A stretch of 64,000 nucleotides of DNA from Streptantibioticus parmotrematis (GTDB lineage: Bacteria; Actinomycetota; Actinomycetes; Streptomycetales; Streptomycetaceae). The notes below the pieces were generated by a model that saw only the letters and a list, made by a program, of their open reading frames with translations, did no database searches and was not told the DNA's origin. The DNA lies in contig NZ_JAINVZ010000028.1 in NCBI RefSeq assembly GCF_019890615.1, forward strand, positions 1 through 64,000. Reading direction: 5' to 3'. Shown here piece by piece: positions 8,508-17,745 of the stretch; positions within the stretch are counted from its first letter, which is position 1, and every line of letters begins with the position of its first letter. Both the position numbers and the translations under genes were made by a program.

Positions 8508-9434
8508 TCACGCCATATGGTCCAGCCGCCGCAGGATGACCCCCTCCCGCAGCGCCCACGGGCAGATCTCCAGTTCGTCCACGCCGAGCAGATCCATCGC
8601 CGCCTCCGCCACCAGCGCCCCCGCCAGCAGCTGTCCCGCGCGGCCCGGGGAGACGCCGGGCAGCGTCGCGCGTTCCCTCGTGGTCATGCCGGCCAGCCTC
8701 GGCACCCACTGCTCCAGCGCCGACCGGCCCAGGTGGCGCGGTACGTACACGCCCTCCGCCGAGCGCGCCGCGCCCGCGATGCGGGCCAGCTGCTTGAAGG
8801 TCTTCGACGTGCCGACGACGTGGTCGGGCGTGCCCAGGCGGGCGAACTCCGCCACCGTGCGGGCGATTTCGGCTCGTACGTGCTTGCGCAGCGCCCGTAC
8901 GTCCTCGGGGCCCGGCGGGTCGCCGGGCAGGGCGGACGCGGTGAGGCGGCCCGCGCCCAGCGGCAGTGAGATCGCCGCGTCCGGGTCCTCGTCCATCCCG
9001 TAGGCGACCTCCAGCGAGCCGCCGCCGATGTCCAGCACCAGCAGCCGGCCCGCCGACCAGCCGAACCAGCGGCGGGCGGCCAGGAAGGTCAGCCGGGCCT
9101 CGTCCTCGCCCGACAGCACGGTCAGTGTGGTGCCGGTCTCGTCGGCGACGCGGGCCAGCACCCGTTCGCCGTTGGGCGCCTCGCGTATCGCGGAGGTCGC
9201 GAACGGCAGGACCTCCTCGACGCCCTTGTCCTCGGCGACCTGGCGGGCCTCGGCGATGTGGGCGACCAGCCGCTCCACGCCGTCCTCGCGGATCGCGCCG
9301 TCCGCGTCGAGCAGTTCGGCCAGCCGCAGCTCCGCCTTGTGCGAGTAGGCGGGCAGCGGGCGCGCGCCCGGGTGAGCGTCCACCACCAGCAGGTGAACGG
9401 TGTTGGATCCCACGTCGAGCACTCCGAGTCGCAT
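8508..9434 (-). CDS. Ppx/GppA-family phosphatase
   Basis: A member of the exopolyphosphatase/pppGpp phosphohydrolase family in the actin-like ATPase fold. The 308 residues match the short actinobacterial form without the C-terminal HD domain. Phosphate-1 motif [12 protein letters not shown] is at the N-terminus, [10 protein letters not shown] and LSGEDEARL follow, and phosphate-2 motif [13 protein letters not shown] lies mid-protein. It may hydrolyse polyphosphate or pppGpp; the sequence does not decide which. It starts 63 bp from the divergent Cys-rich gene, so the two may share control. Confidence 0.9.
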   Translation of the reverse strand: MRLGVLDVGSNTVHLLVVDAHPGARPLPAYSHKAELRLAELLDADGAIREDGVERLVAHIAEARQVAEDKGVEEVLPFATSAIREAPNGERVLARVADETGTTLTVLSGEDEARLTFLAARRWFGWSAGRLLVLDIGGGSLEVAYGMDEDPDAAISLPLGAGRLTASALPGDPPGPEDVRALRKHVRAEIARTVAEFARLGTPDHVVGTSKTFKQLARIAGAARSAEGVYVPRHLGRSALEQWVPRLAGMTTRERATLPGVSPGRAGQLLAGALVAEAAMDLLGVDELEICPWALREGVILRRLDHMA

Positions 9435-9497
9435 GGCGAAGACGCTAGCGCGATCCGTGCCCCGCCATGGCGGCACCCAGGACCTACCCTGGGCTGC

Positions 9498-10307
9498 GTG
9501 GCAAATGCGGCAAAGGCGAAGTCCAAGAAGAAGTACCGCGAGACGGTGGCCGACGAGGTCGGGCTCGACTTCGCGCGGGCGTGGGTGGAGTTTCCCGATC
9601 CGGCCGACGACGAACAGGTCTTCCGCTGCGATCTGACCTGGCTGACCTCGCGCTGGAACTGTGTGTTCGGCCGTGGCTGCCAGGGCATCGAGGCGGGCCG
9701 GGCCAGTGACGGCTGCTGCACGCTCGGCGCGCACTTCTCCGACGAGGAGGACGAGGAGCGGGTGGCCAAGCACGCGGCGCGGCTCACCCCCGAGCTGTGG
9801 CAGTACCACGCGACCGGGACCGGCCCGGACGGCTGGGCGGAGGTCAACGAGGACGGCGACCGGCAGACCCGCCGGGTCGACGGCGCCTGCGTCTTCCTCA
9901 ACCGGCCCGGCTTCCCGGCCGGCTCGGGCTGCGCGCTGCACACCCTGGCGCTGCGGGAGGGCCGCGAGCCGCTGGAGACCAAGCCGGACGTGTGCTGGCA
10001 GCTGCCGATCCGGCGCACCTTCGACTGGGTGGACCGGCCGGACGACACCCGGGTGCTGGTGGTCTCCATCGGCGAGTACGACCGGCGCGGCTGGGGCCCC
10101 GGCGGCCACGACCTGCACTGGTGGTGCACGAACGCCCTGTCCGCGCACGGCGCGAGCGATCCGGTCTACGTCTCCTACCGGCCCGAGCTGGTCGAGCTGA
10201 TGGGCCCGGCCGCGTACGAGCGGCTGGTGGAGCTGTGCGAGGCCCGGCTCGCCGCGCAACTGCCGATGGCGCCGCACCCGGCGGACCCGGTGCCGCCCAC
10301 CGCGTGA
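9498..10307 (+). CDS. conserved cysteine-rich protein, possible metal-binding (YkgJ/DUF3109-like)
   Basis: A 269-aa soluble protein with a basic N-terminal tail (AKSKKKY). Ten or so cysteines cluster in [40 protein letters not shown] and [11 protein letters not shown], with later CWQLP and WWCTN. This spacing recalls Cys-cluster proteins of the YkgJ type thought to bind zinc or iron; that is a similarity by eye only. The GTG start is chosen because the conserved block begins soon after. It diverges from the ppx-like gene and converges with the sigma-like gene with 10 bp between stops. Confidence 0.75.
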   Translation: MANAAKAKSKKKYRETVADEVGLDFARAWVEFPDPADDEQVFRCDLTWLTSRWNCVFGRGCQGIEAGRASDGCCTLGAHFSDEEDEERVAKHAARLTPELWQYHATGTGPDGWAEVNEDGDRQTRRVDGACVFLNRPGFPAGSGCALHTLALREGREPLETKPDVCWQLPIRRTFDWVDRPDDTRVLVVSIGEYDRRGWGPGGHDLHWWCTNALSAHGASDPVYVSYRPELVELMGPAAYERLVELCEARLAAQLPMAPHPADPVPPTA

Positions 10308-10317
10308 CGCTTCCCGC

Positions 10318-11889
10318 TCACGACGCCGACGGCACCGGAGTGGCCGTCGGGGTCGGGGTGGGCGTCGGCGTGGGCGTGCCGGTGGGGGGCGGGGTCGCCC
10401 CCTGACCCTCGATGACCACGGCGGAACCGGACGGCTCGAAGACGACGCGGCCGCGCCAGGCGCCCGCCGGTTCGCTGTCGTGGTCGACGGCGACCGTGAT
10501 GGTGACGCTCTGCCCCGGGCCCAGTTCGCCCGCGGTCTCGCTGAGCTGGAGCCAGGAGGCGTGGGTCGTGGCCGTCCAGCGCACCGGCGAGCCGCCCTCG
10601 TCGGTGACCGTGATGACGGTGTCGTCGCCCTGCGGCTGCGCGGCCACCGTGATCCAGCCCGGCCCGGCCTGCGTCGGCGTGCCCGCCCGGGCCGAGGGCG
10701 AGGCGGAGGCCCGCGAGGGCGAGGGCGTCCCGCTCGCCGAACGCGACGGCGACGCGCTCGGGGCGGCACGGCCGGGGGCGGCGGCGGAACCGCCGGTGCG
10801 GTCGCGGCCGAAGTCGTCCTTGCCGTCGGACTCGGTGGCCGAGACCGGGTTGGCCTCCTGTCCCTCGCCGGTCTGCGGCGCGTGCCGGTAGGCGGCCCAC
10901 AGGGTGAGCGCGGGCGCGGCCACCACGGCGGCGACCACGGTCGTGGTGACCGCGCGGTGCCGGATCAGGGCGCGCCGGGCGGCCCGCTCCTTGTCGTCCA
11001 GCGGGAAGCCCCTGCGGTCGAAGTGCGGCACGAGGGCGGCGCCGCCGCGCGGGTCGCGCACGCCGGCGCGGATCGCCCGCTGGGAGCGCAGCATCGCGGC
11101 GTACGCGGCCTGGCGCGGTGCCTCGACGATGCCGAGGACCGCCGGGGTGGCGGTGCCGGGCCACGGGCCCGCCGCGTCGGCGCGTTCCGCGGTGTGGCGG
11201 CAGACCGGGCACTCGTCGACGTGGCGGACCAGGTCGCTGCGCAGGGCGTTGCCCAGCAGGACGCGGGTGTCCCCGGCGATCCTGGCGACCGAGGGGCAGT
11301 GGCCGAGTTCGGCGACCGCCAGCGCGGTGCGGGTGCGTTCGATCTCGCAGGCGGCGCGGGAGACCAGGGAGCGGGCGCGGTCCGGGTCGGTGCCCAGGAC
11401 GGCGGCGATCTCGGCTTCGGTGAGCTGGTGGCGTACCGCGAGTTCGATGGCCTCGCGCTGCTCGGGGGTGGTGCCGGCGGCCTCCGGCCAGGCCAGCGCG
11501 GCCAGTTCGGCGCGGTGCCGGGACGCCGTCTCGCCGTACGGGTCCGGTTCCGACGGGTCCGGCCGCGTCGCGGGACGGCGGCGGGGGAGGCGGCGCAGGC
11601 AGGCCCAGCGGGCGAGCGCGTACAGCCAGGCGCGGCGCAGGCGCGGGTCGCGCAGCCTGCCGCGGGTGCGTTCGGCGACGGCGAGGGTGTCACCGAGCGC
11701 GGCGACGGCCGCGTCGTGCTCGCACAGCACGGACAGGCAGTAGGTGAACAGACCGTCGAGGTACGGCTCGTCCTGCGCGGGCGGATGGTCGGGGAGCGCG
11801 CCCGCGGTCGTGCGCCGGGGCACACGCGAGACCGCCCGGTGTGCGCCGGTGATGTGGTGGTGCGACGGGGAGTGCTCAGACCTGCTCAT
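10318..11889 (-). CDS. membrane-anchored sigma-70-like protein with zinc-finger and BACON-like extracellular domain
   Basis: An unusual 523-aa fusion. Residues about 40-105 resemble ECF sigma region 2, and about 140-195 resemble region 4 ([22 protein letters not shown]). HVDECPVC near residue 225 is the H-x3-C-x2-C pattern of zinc anti-sigma domains. One hydrophobic segment (about 310-330) follows, then a Ser/Pro/Ala linker, then a beta-rich domain with [21 protein letters not shown] that resembles BACON/Ig-like modules, then a Thr-Pro repeat tail. It may be a sigma factor and its sensor in one chain. ATG at 11889 or GTG just upstream; no clear SD. Confidence 0.75.
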   Translation of the reverse strand: MSRSEHSPSHHHITGAHRAVSRVPRRTTAGALPDHPPAQDEPYLDGLFTYCLSVLCEHDAAVAALGDTLAVAERTRGRLRDPRLRRAWLYALARWACLRRLPRRRPATRPDPSEPDPYGETASRHRAELAALAWPEAAGTTPEQREAIELAVRHQLTEAEIAAVLGTDPDRARSLVSRAACEIERTRTALAVAELGHCPSVARIAGDTRVLLGNALRSDLVRHVDECPVCRHTAERADAAGPWPGTATPAVLGIVEAPRQAAYAAMLRSQRAIRAGVRDPRGGAALVPHFDRRGFPLDDKERAARRALIRHRAVTTTVVAAVVAAPALTLWAAYRHAPQTGEGQEANPVSATESDGKDDFGRDRTGGSAAAPGRAAPSASPSRSASGTPSPSRASASPSARAGTPTQAGPGWITVAAQPQGDDTVITVTDEGGSPVRWTATTHASWLQLSETAGELGPGQSVTITVAVDHDSEPAGAWRGRVVFEPSGSAVVIEGQGATPPPTGTPTPTPTPTPTATPVPSAS

Positions 11890-11892
11890 CAC

Positions 11893-12164
11893 TGGCCGAC
11901 GGTAGGCGGCAGGCGCGCCCCCTCCTACCCCTGGAGGAGAGCTTTAACGCTTTCGGGTGGACTTCACCCACTAAAGGGGACAGTTGAGCGATTCGTGTGG
12001 GCGACGAGGGGAACCGGGTGCAGCGGGGGCGCACCGAAGCGCGGACACCGCCGCACCGCTCGTCCGCCGTCAGCCGCCGTCGTCCGCCGTCATCGGCCGC
12101 GTTCCGCCGTGATCCGCCGCCGGACGGCGGGGCGCTGTCGTACCCCGCCGCTACGGTGACACCC
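11893..12164. other. gap between the divergent sigma-like gene and radA
   Basis: No gene is seen. The stretch 12060-12128 is a simple-sequence run of degenerate TCCGCCGT-type units (CCGCCGTCGTCCGCCGTCAT and similar). The rest presumably carries both promoters; a run of ACTAAAG at about 11970 is the only AT-rich patch. Confidence 0.5.
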
Positions 12165-13544
12165 ATGGCTGCCCGTACGCGTACCGCTTCGAAGGACCGA
12201 CCGTCCTACCGCTGCACCGAGTGCGGCTGGACCACCGTCAAGTGGCTGGGCCGGTGCGGCGAGTGCCAGGCGTGGGGCACGGTCGAGGAGTACGGCGGCG
12301 CGCCCGCCGTCCGCACCACCGCGCCGGGCCGGGTCACCGCGCCCGCGCGGCCCATCGGGCAGGTCGACGGCCGCCGGGCCACCGCGCGCGGCACGGGCGT
12401 GCCCGAGCTGGACCGGGTGCTGGGCGGCGGCCTGGTGCCCGGCGCGGTCGTGCTGCTCGCCGGCGAGCCGGGCGTCGGCAAGTCCACGCTGCTGCTGGAC
12501 GTGGCGGCCAAGGCGGCGGGCGAGTCGGCGCGCACGCTCTACGTCACCGGCGAGGAGTCGGCCGGTCAGGTGCGGCTGCGTGCCGACCGCATCGGCGCGA
12601 TCAACGACCACCTCTACCTGGCCGCGGAGACCGATCTGTCGGCCGTGCTGGGGCACTTGGACGACGTCAAGCCCGCGCTGCTGGTGCTGGACTCGGTGCA
12701 GACGGTGGCGTCGCCGGAGATCGACGGGGCGCCGGGCGGGATGGCACAGGTGCGGGAGGTGGCCGGGGCGCTGATCCGGGCGTCGAAGGAGCGCGGGATG
12801 TCCACCATCCTGGTCGGCCACGTCACCAAGGACGGCGCGATCGCGGGCCCGCGGCTGCTGGAGCACCTGGTCGACGTCGTCCTGCACTTCGAGGGCGACC
12901 GGCACGCGCGGCTGCGGCTGATCCGCGGGGTGAAGAACCGCTACGGGGCCACCGACGAGGTCGGCTGCTTCGAGTTGCACGACGAGGGGATCACGGGCCT
13001 GGCCGACCCCAGCGGGCTCTTCCTGACCCGGCGCGACGAGCCGGTGCCGGGCACCTGCCTGACGGTCACGCTGGAGGGGCGCAGGCCGCTGGTCGCCGAG
13101 GTGCAGGCGCTCACCGTGGCCTCGCAGATCCCCTCGCCGCGGCGGACCACCTCGGGCCTGGAGACCTCCCGGGTGTCGATGATGCTGGCGGTGCTGGAGC
13201 AGCGCGGGCGCATCCACCAGATCGGCAAGTGCGACATCTACAGCGCGACGGTCGGCGGTGTACGGCTGTCGGAACCGGCCGCGGACCTCGCGGTGGCGCT
13301 GGCGCTGGCCAGCGCGGCGAGCGACACGCCGCTGCCGAAGAACCTGGTGGCGATCGGGGAGGTCGGACTCGCCGGCGAGGTGCGCCGGGTGACCGGCGTG
13401 CAGCGGCGGCTGGCGGAGGCGGCCCGGCTGGGCTTCACGCACGCGCTGGTGCCGCAGGACCCGGGGAAGGTCCCCGCGGGCATGAAGGTCACGGAGGTCG
13501 CGGACGTGGGGGAAGCGCTGCGGGTCTTGCCGCGACGCGGCTGA
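12165..13544 (+). CDS. radA: DNA repair protein RadA
   Basis: A branch-migration helicase-like RecA paralogue acting in recombination repair. The zinc finger has Cys17, Cys20, Cys31 and Cys34. Walker A is GEPGVGKST from Gly100. The RadA-specific motif is KNRYG from Lys257. The C-terminal Lon-protease-like domain follows, ending in ALVPQDPGKVPAGMKV. The 459 residues are the usual length. The ATG is chosen because the zinc finger begins within 17 residues; the open frame further upstream is not radA-like. disA follows on the same strand after about 295 bp, the usual radA-disA pairing. Confidence 0.96.
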   Translation: MAARTRTASKDRPSYRCTECGWTTVKWLGRCGECQAWGTVEEYGGAPAVRTTAPGRVTAPARPIGQVDGRRATARGTGVPELDRVLGGGLVPGAVVLLAGEPGVGKSTLLLDVAAKAAGESARTLYVTGEESAGQVRLRADRIGAINDHLYLAAETDLSAVLGHLDDVKPALLVLDSVQTVASPEIDGAPGGMAQVREVAGALIRASKERGMSTILVGHVTKDGAIAGPRLLEHLVDVVLHFEGDRHARLRLIRGVKNRYGATDEVGCFELHDEGITGLADPSGLFLTRRDEPVPGTCLTVTLEGRRPLVAEVQALTVASQIPSPRRTTSGLETSRVSMMLAVLEQRGRIHQIGKCDIYSATVGGVRLSEPAADLAVALALASAASDTPLPKNLVAIGEVGLAGEVRRVTGVQRRLAEAARLGFTHALVPQDPGKVPAGMKVTEVADVGEALRVLPRRG

Positions 13545-13839
13545 GGGGGTCGTCCCACCCGCCCACCCGTACCGTCATCCGACACCCCGCCCGGCACCGG
13601 AACCCCCGGGGACGCCTCGGCGTGCCACGCCCGCCCGTCACCCGCGAGGGTCCGTGCAAGGGGCGCGGCCCCCGGGCCGCGCACACAGCACCGGCCCCGT
13701 CACCCCTCCCGCTCCCCCGGACCATGCCCGGTGGGGGTGAAGCCCGCGCCCCTCGTGCGCCCCCCGGTAGACTTTGCCCCGGTCTCGCCCGTGCGCCGGG
13801 CATCCGTGCGACCGGAATCCGTACGACCGGAGGAGTGCA

Positions 13840-14943
13840 GTGGCAGCCAACGACCGGGCAGGATCTTCCGGCGGCGACGGCCTGATGCGGTCCTCGTTGA
13901 GCGCGGTGGCACCGGGTACGGAGCTGCGGGACGGCCTGGAGCGCGTAGTGCGCGGCAACACCGGCGGGCTGATCGTCCTGGGCATGGACAAGACCGTCGA
14001 GTCGCTGTGCACCGGCGGCTTCGTGCTGGACGTGGAGTTCACCGCGACCCGGCTGCGCGAGCTGTGCAAGCTGGACGGCGCGCTCATCCTCGACAAGGAC
14101 ATCACCAAGATCCTGCGCGCCGGCGTGCAGTTGGTGCCCGACTCGACGATCCCCACCGAGGAGACCGGCACCCGGCACCGCACCGCCGACCGGGTCAGCA
14201 AGCAGGTCAACTTCCCCGTGGTGTCGGTCAGTCAGTCGATGCGGCTGATCGCGCTGTACGTCGGGGGCCAGCGCCGCGTGCTGGAGGACTCCGCCGCGAT
14301 CCTGTCCCGCGCCAACCAGGCGCTCGCCACGCTGGAGCGCTACAAGCTGCGGCTGGACGAGGTGGCGGGCACGCTGTCCGCGCTGGAGATCGAGGACCTG
14401 GTGACGGTCCGCGACGTGACGGCGGTCGCGCAGCGGCTGGAGATGGTGCGCCGGATCGCCACCGAGATCGCCGAGTACGTGGTCGAGTTGGGCACCGACG
14501 GGCGGCTGCTCTCGCTCCAGCTGGACGAGCTGATCGCGGGCGTGGAGCCGGAACGGGAGCTGGTGGTACGGGACTACGTGCCCGAGCCGACCGCGAAGCG
14601 CACCCGTTCGGTGGGCGACGCGCTGGCCGAGCTGGACGCGTTGCCGCAGAGCGAGCTGATCGAACTGACCACGGTGGCACGGGCGTTGGGTTACACCGGT
14701 TCGCCCGAGTCGCTGGACGGCGCGGTCAGCCCGCGCGGCTACCGGCTGCTGGCGAAGGTGCCGCGGCTGCCGAACACCGTCATCGAGCGGCTGGTCGAGC
14801 ACTTCGGCGGGCTGCAGAAGCTGCTCGCGGCGAGCGTGGACGATCTTCAGATGGTGGAGGGCGTCGGCGAGGCACGGGCCCGTTCCGTGCGCGAGGGGCT
14901 GTCCCGGCTGGCGGAGTCGTCCATCCTGGAGCGGTACGTCTGA
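13840..14943 (+). CDS. disA: DNA integrity scanning protein / diadenylate cyclase
   Basis: Makes the second messenger c-di-AMP from two ATP and scans DNA for branched structures. The DAC domain carries DGA at 79-81 and RHR at 112-114, both needed for cyclase activity. A helical spine and a C-terminal HhH DNA-binding domain (ERLVEHFGGLQKLLAASVDDL, then GEARARSVREGL) follow. The 367 residues match the family. GGAGGAG five bases before the GTG fixes the start. A possible -10 TAGACT lies about 70 bp upstream. The radA neighbour fits the known functional link in which RadA modulates DisA. Confidence 0.96.
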   Translation: MAANDRAGSSGGDGLMRSSLSAVAPGTELRDGLERVVRGNTGGLIVLGMDKTVESLCTGGFVLDVEFTATRLRELCKLDGALILDKDITKILRAGVQLVPDSTIPTEETGTRHRTADRVSKQVNFPVVSVSQSMRLIALYVGGQRRVLEDSAAILSRANQALATLERYKLRLDEVAGTLSALEIEDLVTVRDVTAVAQRLEMVRRIATEIAEYVVELGTDGRLLSLQLDELIAGVEPERELVVRDYVPEPTAKRTRSVGDALAELDALPQSELIELTTVARALGYTGSPESLDGAVSPRGYRLLAKVPRLPNTVIERLVEHFGGLQKLLAASVDDLQMVEGVGEARARSVREGLSRLAESSILERYV

Positions 14944-14979
14944 GAGCGCCGCGCGGGGCGGACGCCTCTGCGAACGCGA

Positions 14980-15801
14980 TCAGGAGAGCGTGAAGTCCGT
15001 CTCCGCGGTGCCCAGTCCGCTCGCCGCGACCTCGACCCGGTACGTGCCGGAGCCCGCCGACTGAGCGGACGGCGTCGCGCACTGCGGGGCGGTCTCGGCG
15101 CGGTTCCAGTCGACGTCGTAGGTGGCGGTGCCGTGCGCGGGGACGGCCACGAGGTACGCGGACCGGCTCGCCGGGCAGTCGTCGGACGCCCAGACGTGGT
15201 GACCGGAGGAGTCGGTGACGGTGACCACGGCGGAGACGGCGGAGAAGTTCACCTTGCAGGCGCCACCGCCCGAGTTGACCGCCGTCAGCACGAAGCGCGG
15301 CCGCTCACCCGCCGCGTAGGACGGCTTCTCGCTGCGCACCGAGAGCCGCACCTGCGAACCCCCGCAGTCCGCGAGCGTCGTCCCGGCCGCCAGCGCGCCG
15401 CCGGAGGTGCCGCCCTCGGAGCCGGAGCCGCTCGACCCGCCGGACCCGGAGCCGCCCGCGGAGCCCGAACCGCCCGCGGCACCCGTCCCGTCGTCGCCGC
15501 CGGAGCCCGACCCGCCACCGGAACCGGCGCCTCCGGAGTCCGTTCCACCGGTGCGCCCGCCCGGTTCCGTGGTGATCCCGGTCTGGCTGGTGGACGGGCC
15601 CGGGGTGATCGAGGGCAGCGGGGTGCGGCCGTGGCCGCCGGGCCCCTGGGCACCGGTGTGGTTCCCGGAGGAACCGCCGCCGGAGGTCAGCGCCCACACG
15701 ACGAGCGCGACGAGGGCCGCGAACAGGCAGAGCACAACCGCCCGCCGCCGCCAGTAGATGGAGGACGGCAGGGGGCCCACCGGATTGCGCACGTTGCCCA
15801 C
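14980..15801 (-). CDS. membrane-anchored Gly/Ser-rich protein with a BsuPI-like beta domain
   Basis: A 273-aa type II membrane protein. A short basic N-terminus precedes one hydrophobic segment (about residues 20-40). About 90 residues of Gly/Ser/Pro linker follow, with repeated GSGS and GGSG. The C-terminal domain of about 130 residues starts at ADCGGSQVRLSVRSEKPSY and has paired cysteines. Its pattern resembles intracellular proteinase inhibitor (BsuPI)-like or DUF4232-type beta sandwiches, though not firmly. Probably extracytoplasmic. The start is GTG at 15801; a TTG two codons upstream is possible. Confidence 0.75.
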   Translation of the reverse strand: MGNVRNPVGPLPSSIYWRRRAVVLCLFAALVALVVWALTSGGGSSGNHTGAQGPGGHGRTPLPSITPGPSTSQTGITTEPGGRTGGTDSGGAGSGGGSGSGGDDGTGAAGGSGSAGGSGSGGSSGSGSEGGTSGGALAAGTTLADCGGSQVRLSVRSEKPSYAAGERPRFVLTAVNSGGGACKVNFSAVSAVVTVTDSSGHHVWASDDCPASRSAYLVAVPAHGTATYDVDWNRAETAPQCATPSAQSAGSGTYRVEVAASGLGTAETDFTLS

Positions 15802-15895
15802 GCGCAAACTCTATGGGAGATCGGCGACGCGTCCGTGCACCACCCGCCGCACGAACGCACTCTTTTCACGATCATCATCCCGCGCACCCGCCCGC

Positions 15896-15960
15896 GGTCA
15901 CACGGCCGCCTCGTCCACGGTCACACCGCCGCCTCGTCCGTGGTCACCCGGCCGTCCAAC
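15896..15960. repeat. tandem repeat, 23-bp unit, 2.8 copies
   Basis: Units begin GGTCACACGGCCGCCTCGTC at 15896, 15919 and 15942, with a few substitutions and a shorter third copy. They lie between the divergent membrane-protein gene and mutY. Confidence 0.85.
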
Positions 15961-16043
15961 ACGGTCCCCGACCGGGCCCGTTGGCGTCCCGTTGTGCCCC
16001 GTTCCGGCGTCGCCGCGCCGGACGTGCCAGGATCGGTGGTGCC

Positions 16044-16982
16044 ATGACTGCGACCACCCCCACCCCGCCCCCGGCCACGGATGCCGCGCCGAGCGCCCCG
16101 GCCGCCGACGCCGCCACCCTGCACACCCCGGTCAACGCCTGGTTCGCCGCGCACGCCCGCGACCTGCCGTGGCGGCGGCCCGAGGCGGGGCCGTGGGGGG
16201 TGATGGTCAGCGAGTTCATGCTCCAGCAGACCCCGGTCAGCCGGGTGCTGCCGGTCTACGAGCAGTGGCTCAAGCGCTGGCCCCGCCCCGCCGACCTGGC
16301 CGCCGAGCCGCCGGGCGAGGCCGTGCGCGCCTGGGGGCGGCTCGGCTACCCGCGCCGCGCCCTGCGCCTGCACGCCGCCGCGACCGCGATCACCGAGCGG
16401 CACGGCGGCGAAGTCCCGGACGACCACGCCGCGTTGCTGGCGCTGCCGGGGGTCGGCGAGTACACCGCGGCGGCGGTGGCGTCGTTCGCGTACGGACGGC
16501 GGCACGCGGTGCTCGACACCAACGTGCGCCGGGTCCTGGCCCGCGTGGTGACCGGCGTCCAGTACCCGCCGAACGCCACGACCGCCGCCGAACGCCGCCT
16601 GGCGCAGCGGCTGTTGCCGGACGACGAGGCGACCGCGGCGCGCTGGGCGGCGGCCACGATGGAACTGGGGGCGCTGGTGTGCACCGCCCGCACGCCGGAC
16701 TGCGGGCGCTGCCCGGTGGCGGCGCGCTGCGCGTGGCGGCTGGCCGGGTTCCCGGCGCACGACGGGCCGCCGCGGCGCGGCCAGACCTACGCGGGCACCG
16801 ACCGCCAGGTGCGCGGCATGCTGCTCGCAGTGCTGCGCGAGGCCACCGGACCCGTTACACAGGAACAAATGGACGCGGTCTGGGACGAACCGGTACAACG
16901 CGCACGGGCGTTGGACGGCCTGGTGGCGGACGGCCTGGTGGAGCCGGTCGCGCAGGGTGTCTACCGGCTCCCCCTGGAGTGA
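16044..16982 (+). CDS. mutY: A/G-specific adenine glycosylase
   Basis: Removes adenine mispaired with 8-oxoguanine. The HhH-GPD core is visible: MLQQTPVSRV, the helix-hairpin-helix LPGVGEYTAAAVASFA, and the catalytic-Asp segment VLDTNVRRV. The [4Fe-4S] cluster motif C-x6-C-x2-C-x5-C occurs in CTARTPDCGRCPVAARC. At 312 aa it is shorter than E. coli MutY. The C-terminal part looks like a winged helix rather than the MutT-like 8-oxoG-reading domain. ATG is preferred; nearby GTGs are possible. It sits downstream of radA-disA, making a loose DNA-maintenance group. Confidence 0.93.
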   Translation: MTATTPTPPPATDAAPSAPAADAATLHTPVNAWFAAHARDLPWRRPEAGPWGVMVSEFMLQQTPVSRVLPVYEQWLKRWPRPADLAAEPPGEAVRAWGRLGYPRRALRLHAAATAITERHGGEVPDDHAALLALPGVGEYTAAAVASFAYGRRHAVLDTNVRRVLARVVTGVQYPPNATTAAERRLAQRLLPDDEATAARWAAATMELGALVCTARTPDCGRCPVAARCAWRLAGFPAHDGPPRRGQTYAGTDRQVRGMLLAVLREATGPVTQEQMDAVWDEPVQRARALDGLVADGLVEPVAQGVYRLPLE

Positions 16983-17064
16983 CATCCGGGCCCCCGGGTT
17001 CCCTCTGTTACACAATCGACGGGTTGCTGTGAGCCTCCTGTGCGGTCGGCGCGCGTCATTCCGC

Positions 17065-17084
17065 AACAGCCCCTCCCTAGCGTC
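17065..17084 (+). promoter_or_regulatory. candidate ECF-type (SigE-like) promoter of sigE
   Basis: AAC at 17065-17067 and CGTC at 17081-17084 lie about 95 bp before the sigE start and resemble the AAC/GTC elements of ECF sigma promoters. The 14-nt gap between AAC and GTC is shorter than the usual 16-17, so the assignment is weak. Confidence 0.3.
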
Positions 17085-17178
17085 CTGTGCGTCGGCCTGA
17101 CCAGTCGGCGGATCACAGGAGCGAGCGCGGCCAGGGGCGACCACGGCTGTGTGACGAACGGGACGGATGGAGGCGGTC

Positions 17179-17745
17179 ATGGCGACTGGCACTGCGACGG
17201 ACGGCAGGACGCTGGACTTCGAGGAGTACGTGCGGACGCGGCAGGACTCCCTGCTGCGCAGCGCACGCCGCCTGGTACCGGACCCGGTCGACGCGCAGGA
17301 CCTGGTGCAGACCGCGCTGTGCCGCACGTTCCCGCGCTGGGACCGGATAGCCGACAAGGGCCTGGCCGACGCGTACATGCGCCGCGTCATGATCAACACC
17401 CGTACCGAGTGGTGGCGCTCGCGCAAGCTGGACGAGGTGCCCACCGAGAACCTGCCGGACGCGAGCGTCGACGACGGTACCGAGCAGCACGCCGACCGTG
17501 CGATGCTGCTCGCCGCGCTGGCCGCCCTCGCGCCCAAGCAGCGCCAGGTCGTCGTCCTGCGACACTGGGAGCAGATGAGCACCGAGGAGACCGCCCTGGC
17601 GCTGGGCATGTCCACGGGCACGGTGAAGAGCACCCTGCACCGCGCCCTGGCCCGGCTGCGCGAGGAACTGGAGCGGAACGCCTGCGGCTACGGCGCGGGC
17701 CACGGAGCACGGCAGGAGCTGAGGGAGGACGCGTGCGCCGCATAG
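17179..17745 (+). CDS. sigE: ECF sigma factor SigE (cell-envelope stress)
   Basis: An extracytoplasmic-function sigma factor of 188 aa that directs RNA polymerase to cell-wall stress genes. Region 2 carries VDAQDLVQTALCRTF, and region 4 carries LAPKQRQVVVLRHWEQMSTEETALALGMSTGTVKSTLHRALARL. It closely matches SigE of S. coelicolor as I recall it. GGAGG five bases before the ATG at 17179 makes that start better than the ATG four codons earlier. The three following genes are cseA, cseB and cseC in the known order. CseB-CseC activate sigE in response to envelope damage such as vancomycin in S. coelicolor. Confidence 0.95.
   Translation: MATGTATDGRTLDFEEYVRTRQDSLLRSARRLVPDPVDAQDLVQTALCRTFPRWDRIADKGLADAYMRRVMINTRTEWWRSRKLDEVPTENLPDASVDDGTEQHADRAMLLAALAALAPKQRQVVVLRHWEQMSTEETALALGMSTGTVKSTLHRALARLREELERNACGYGAGHGARQELREDACAA

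Noticed and set aside
8301..8969. 222-codon frame starting in the palindrome
   Set aside because: It is antisense to the Ppx/GppA gene and begins in non-coding inverted repeats; Arg/Gln-rich shadow.
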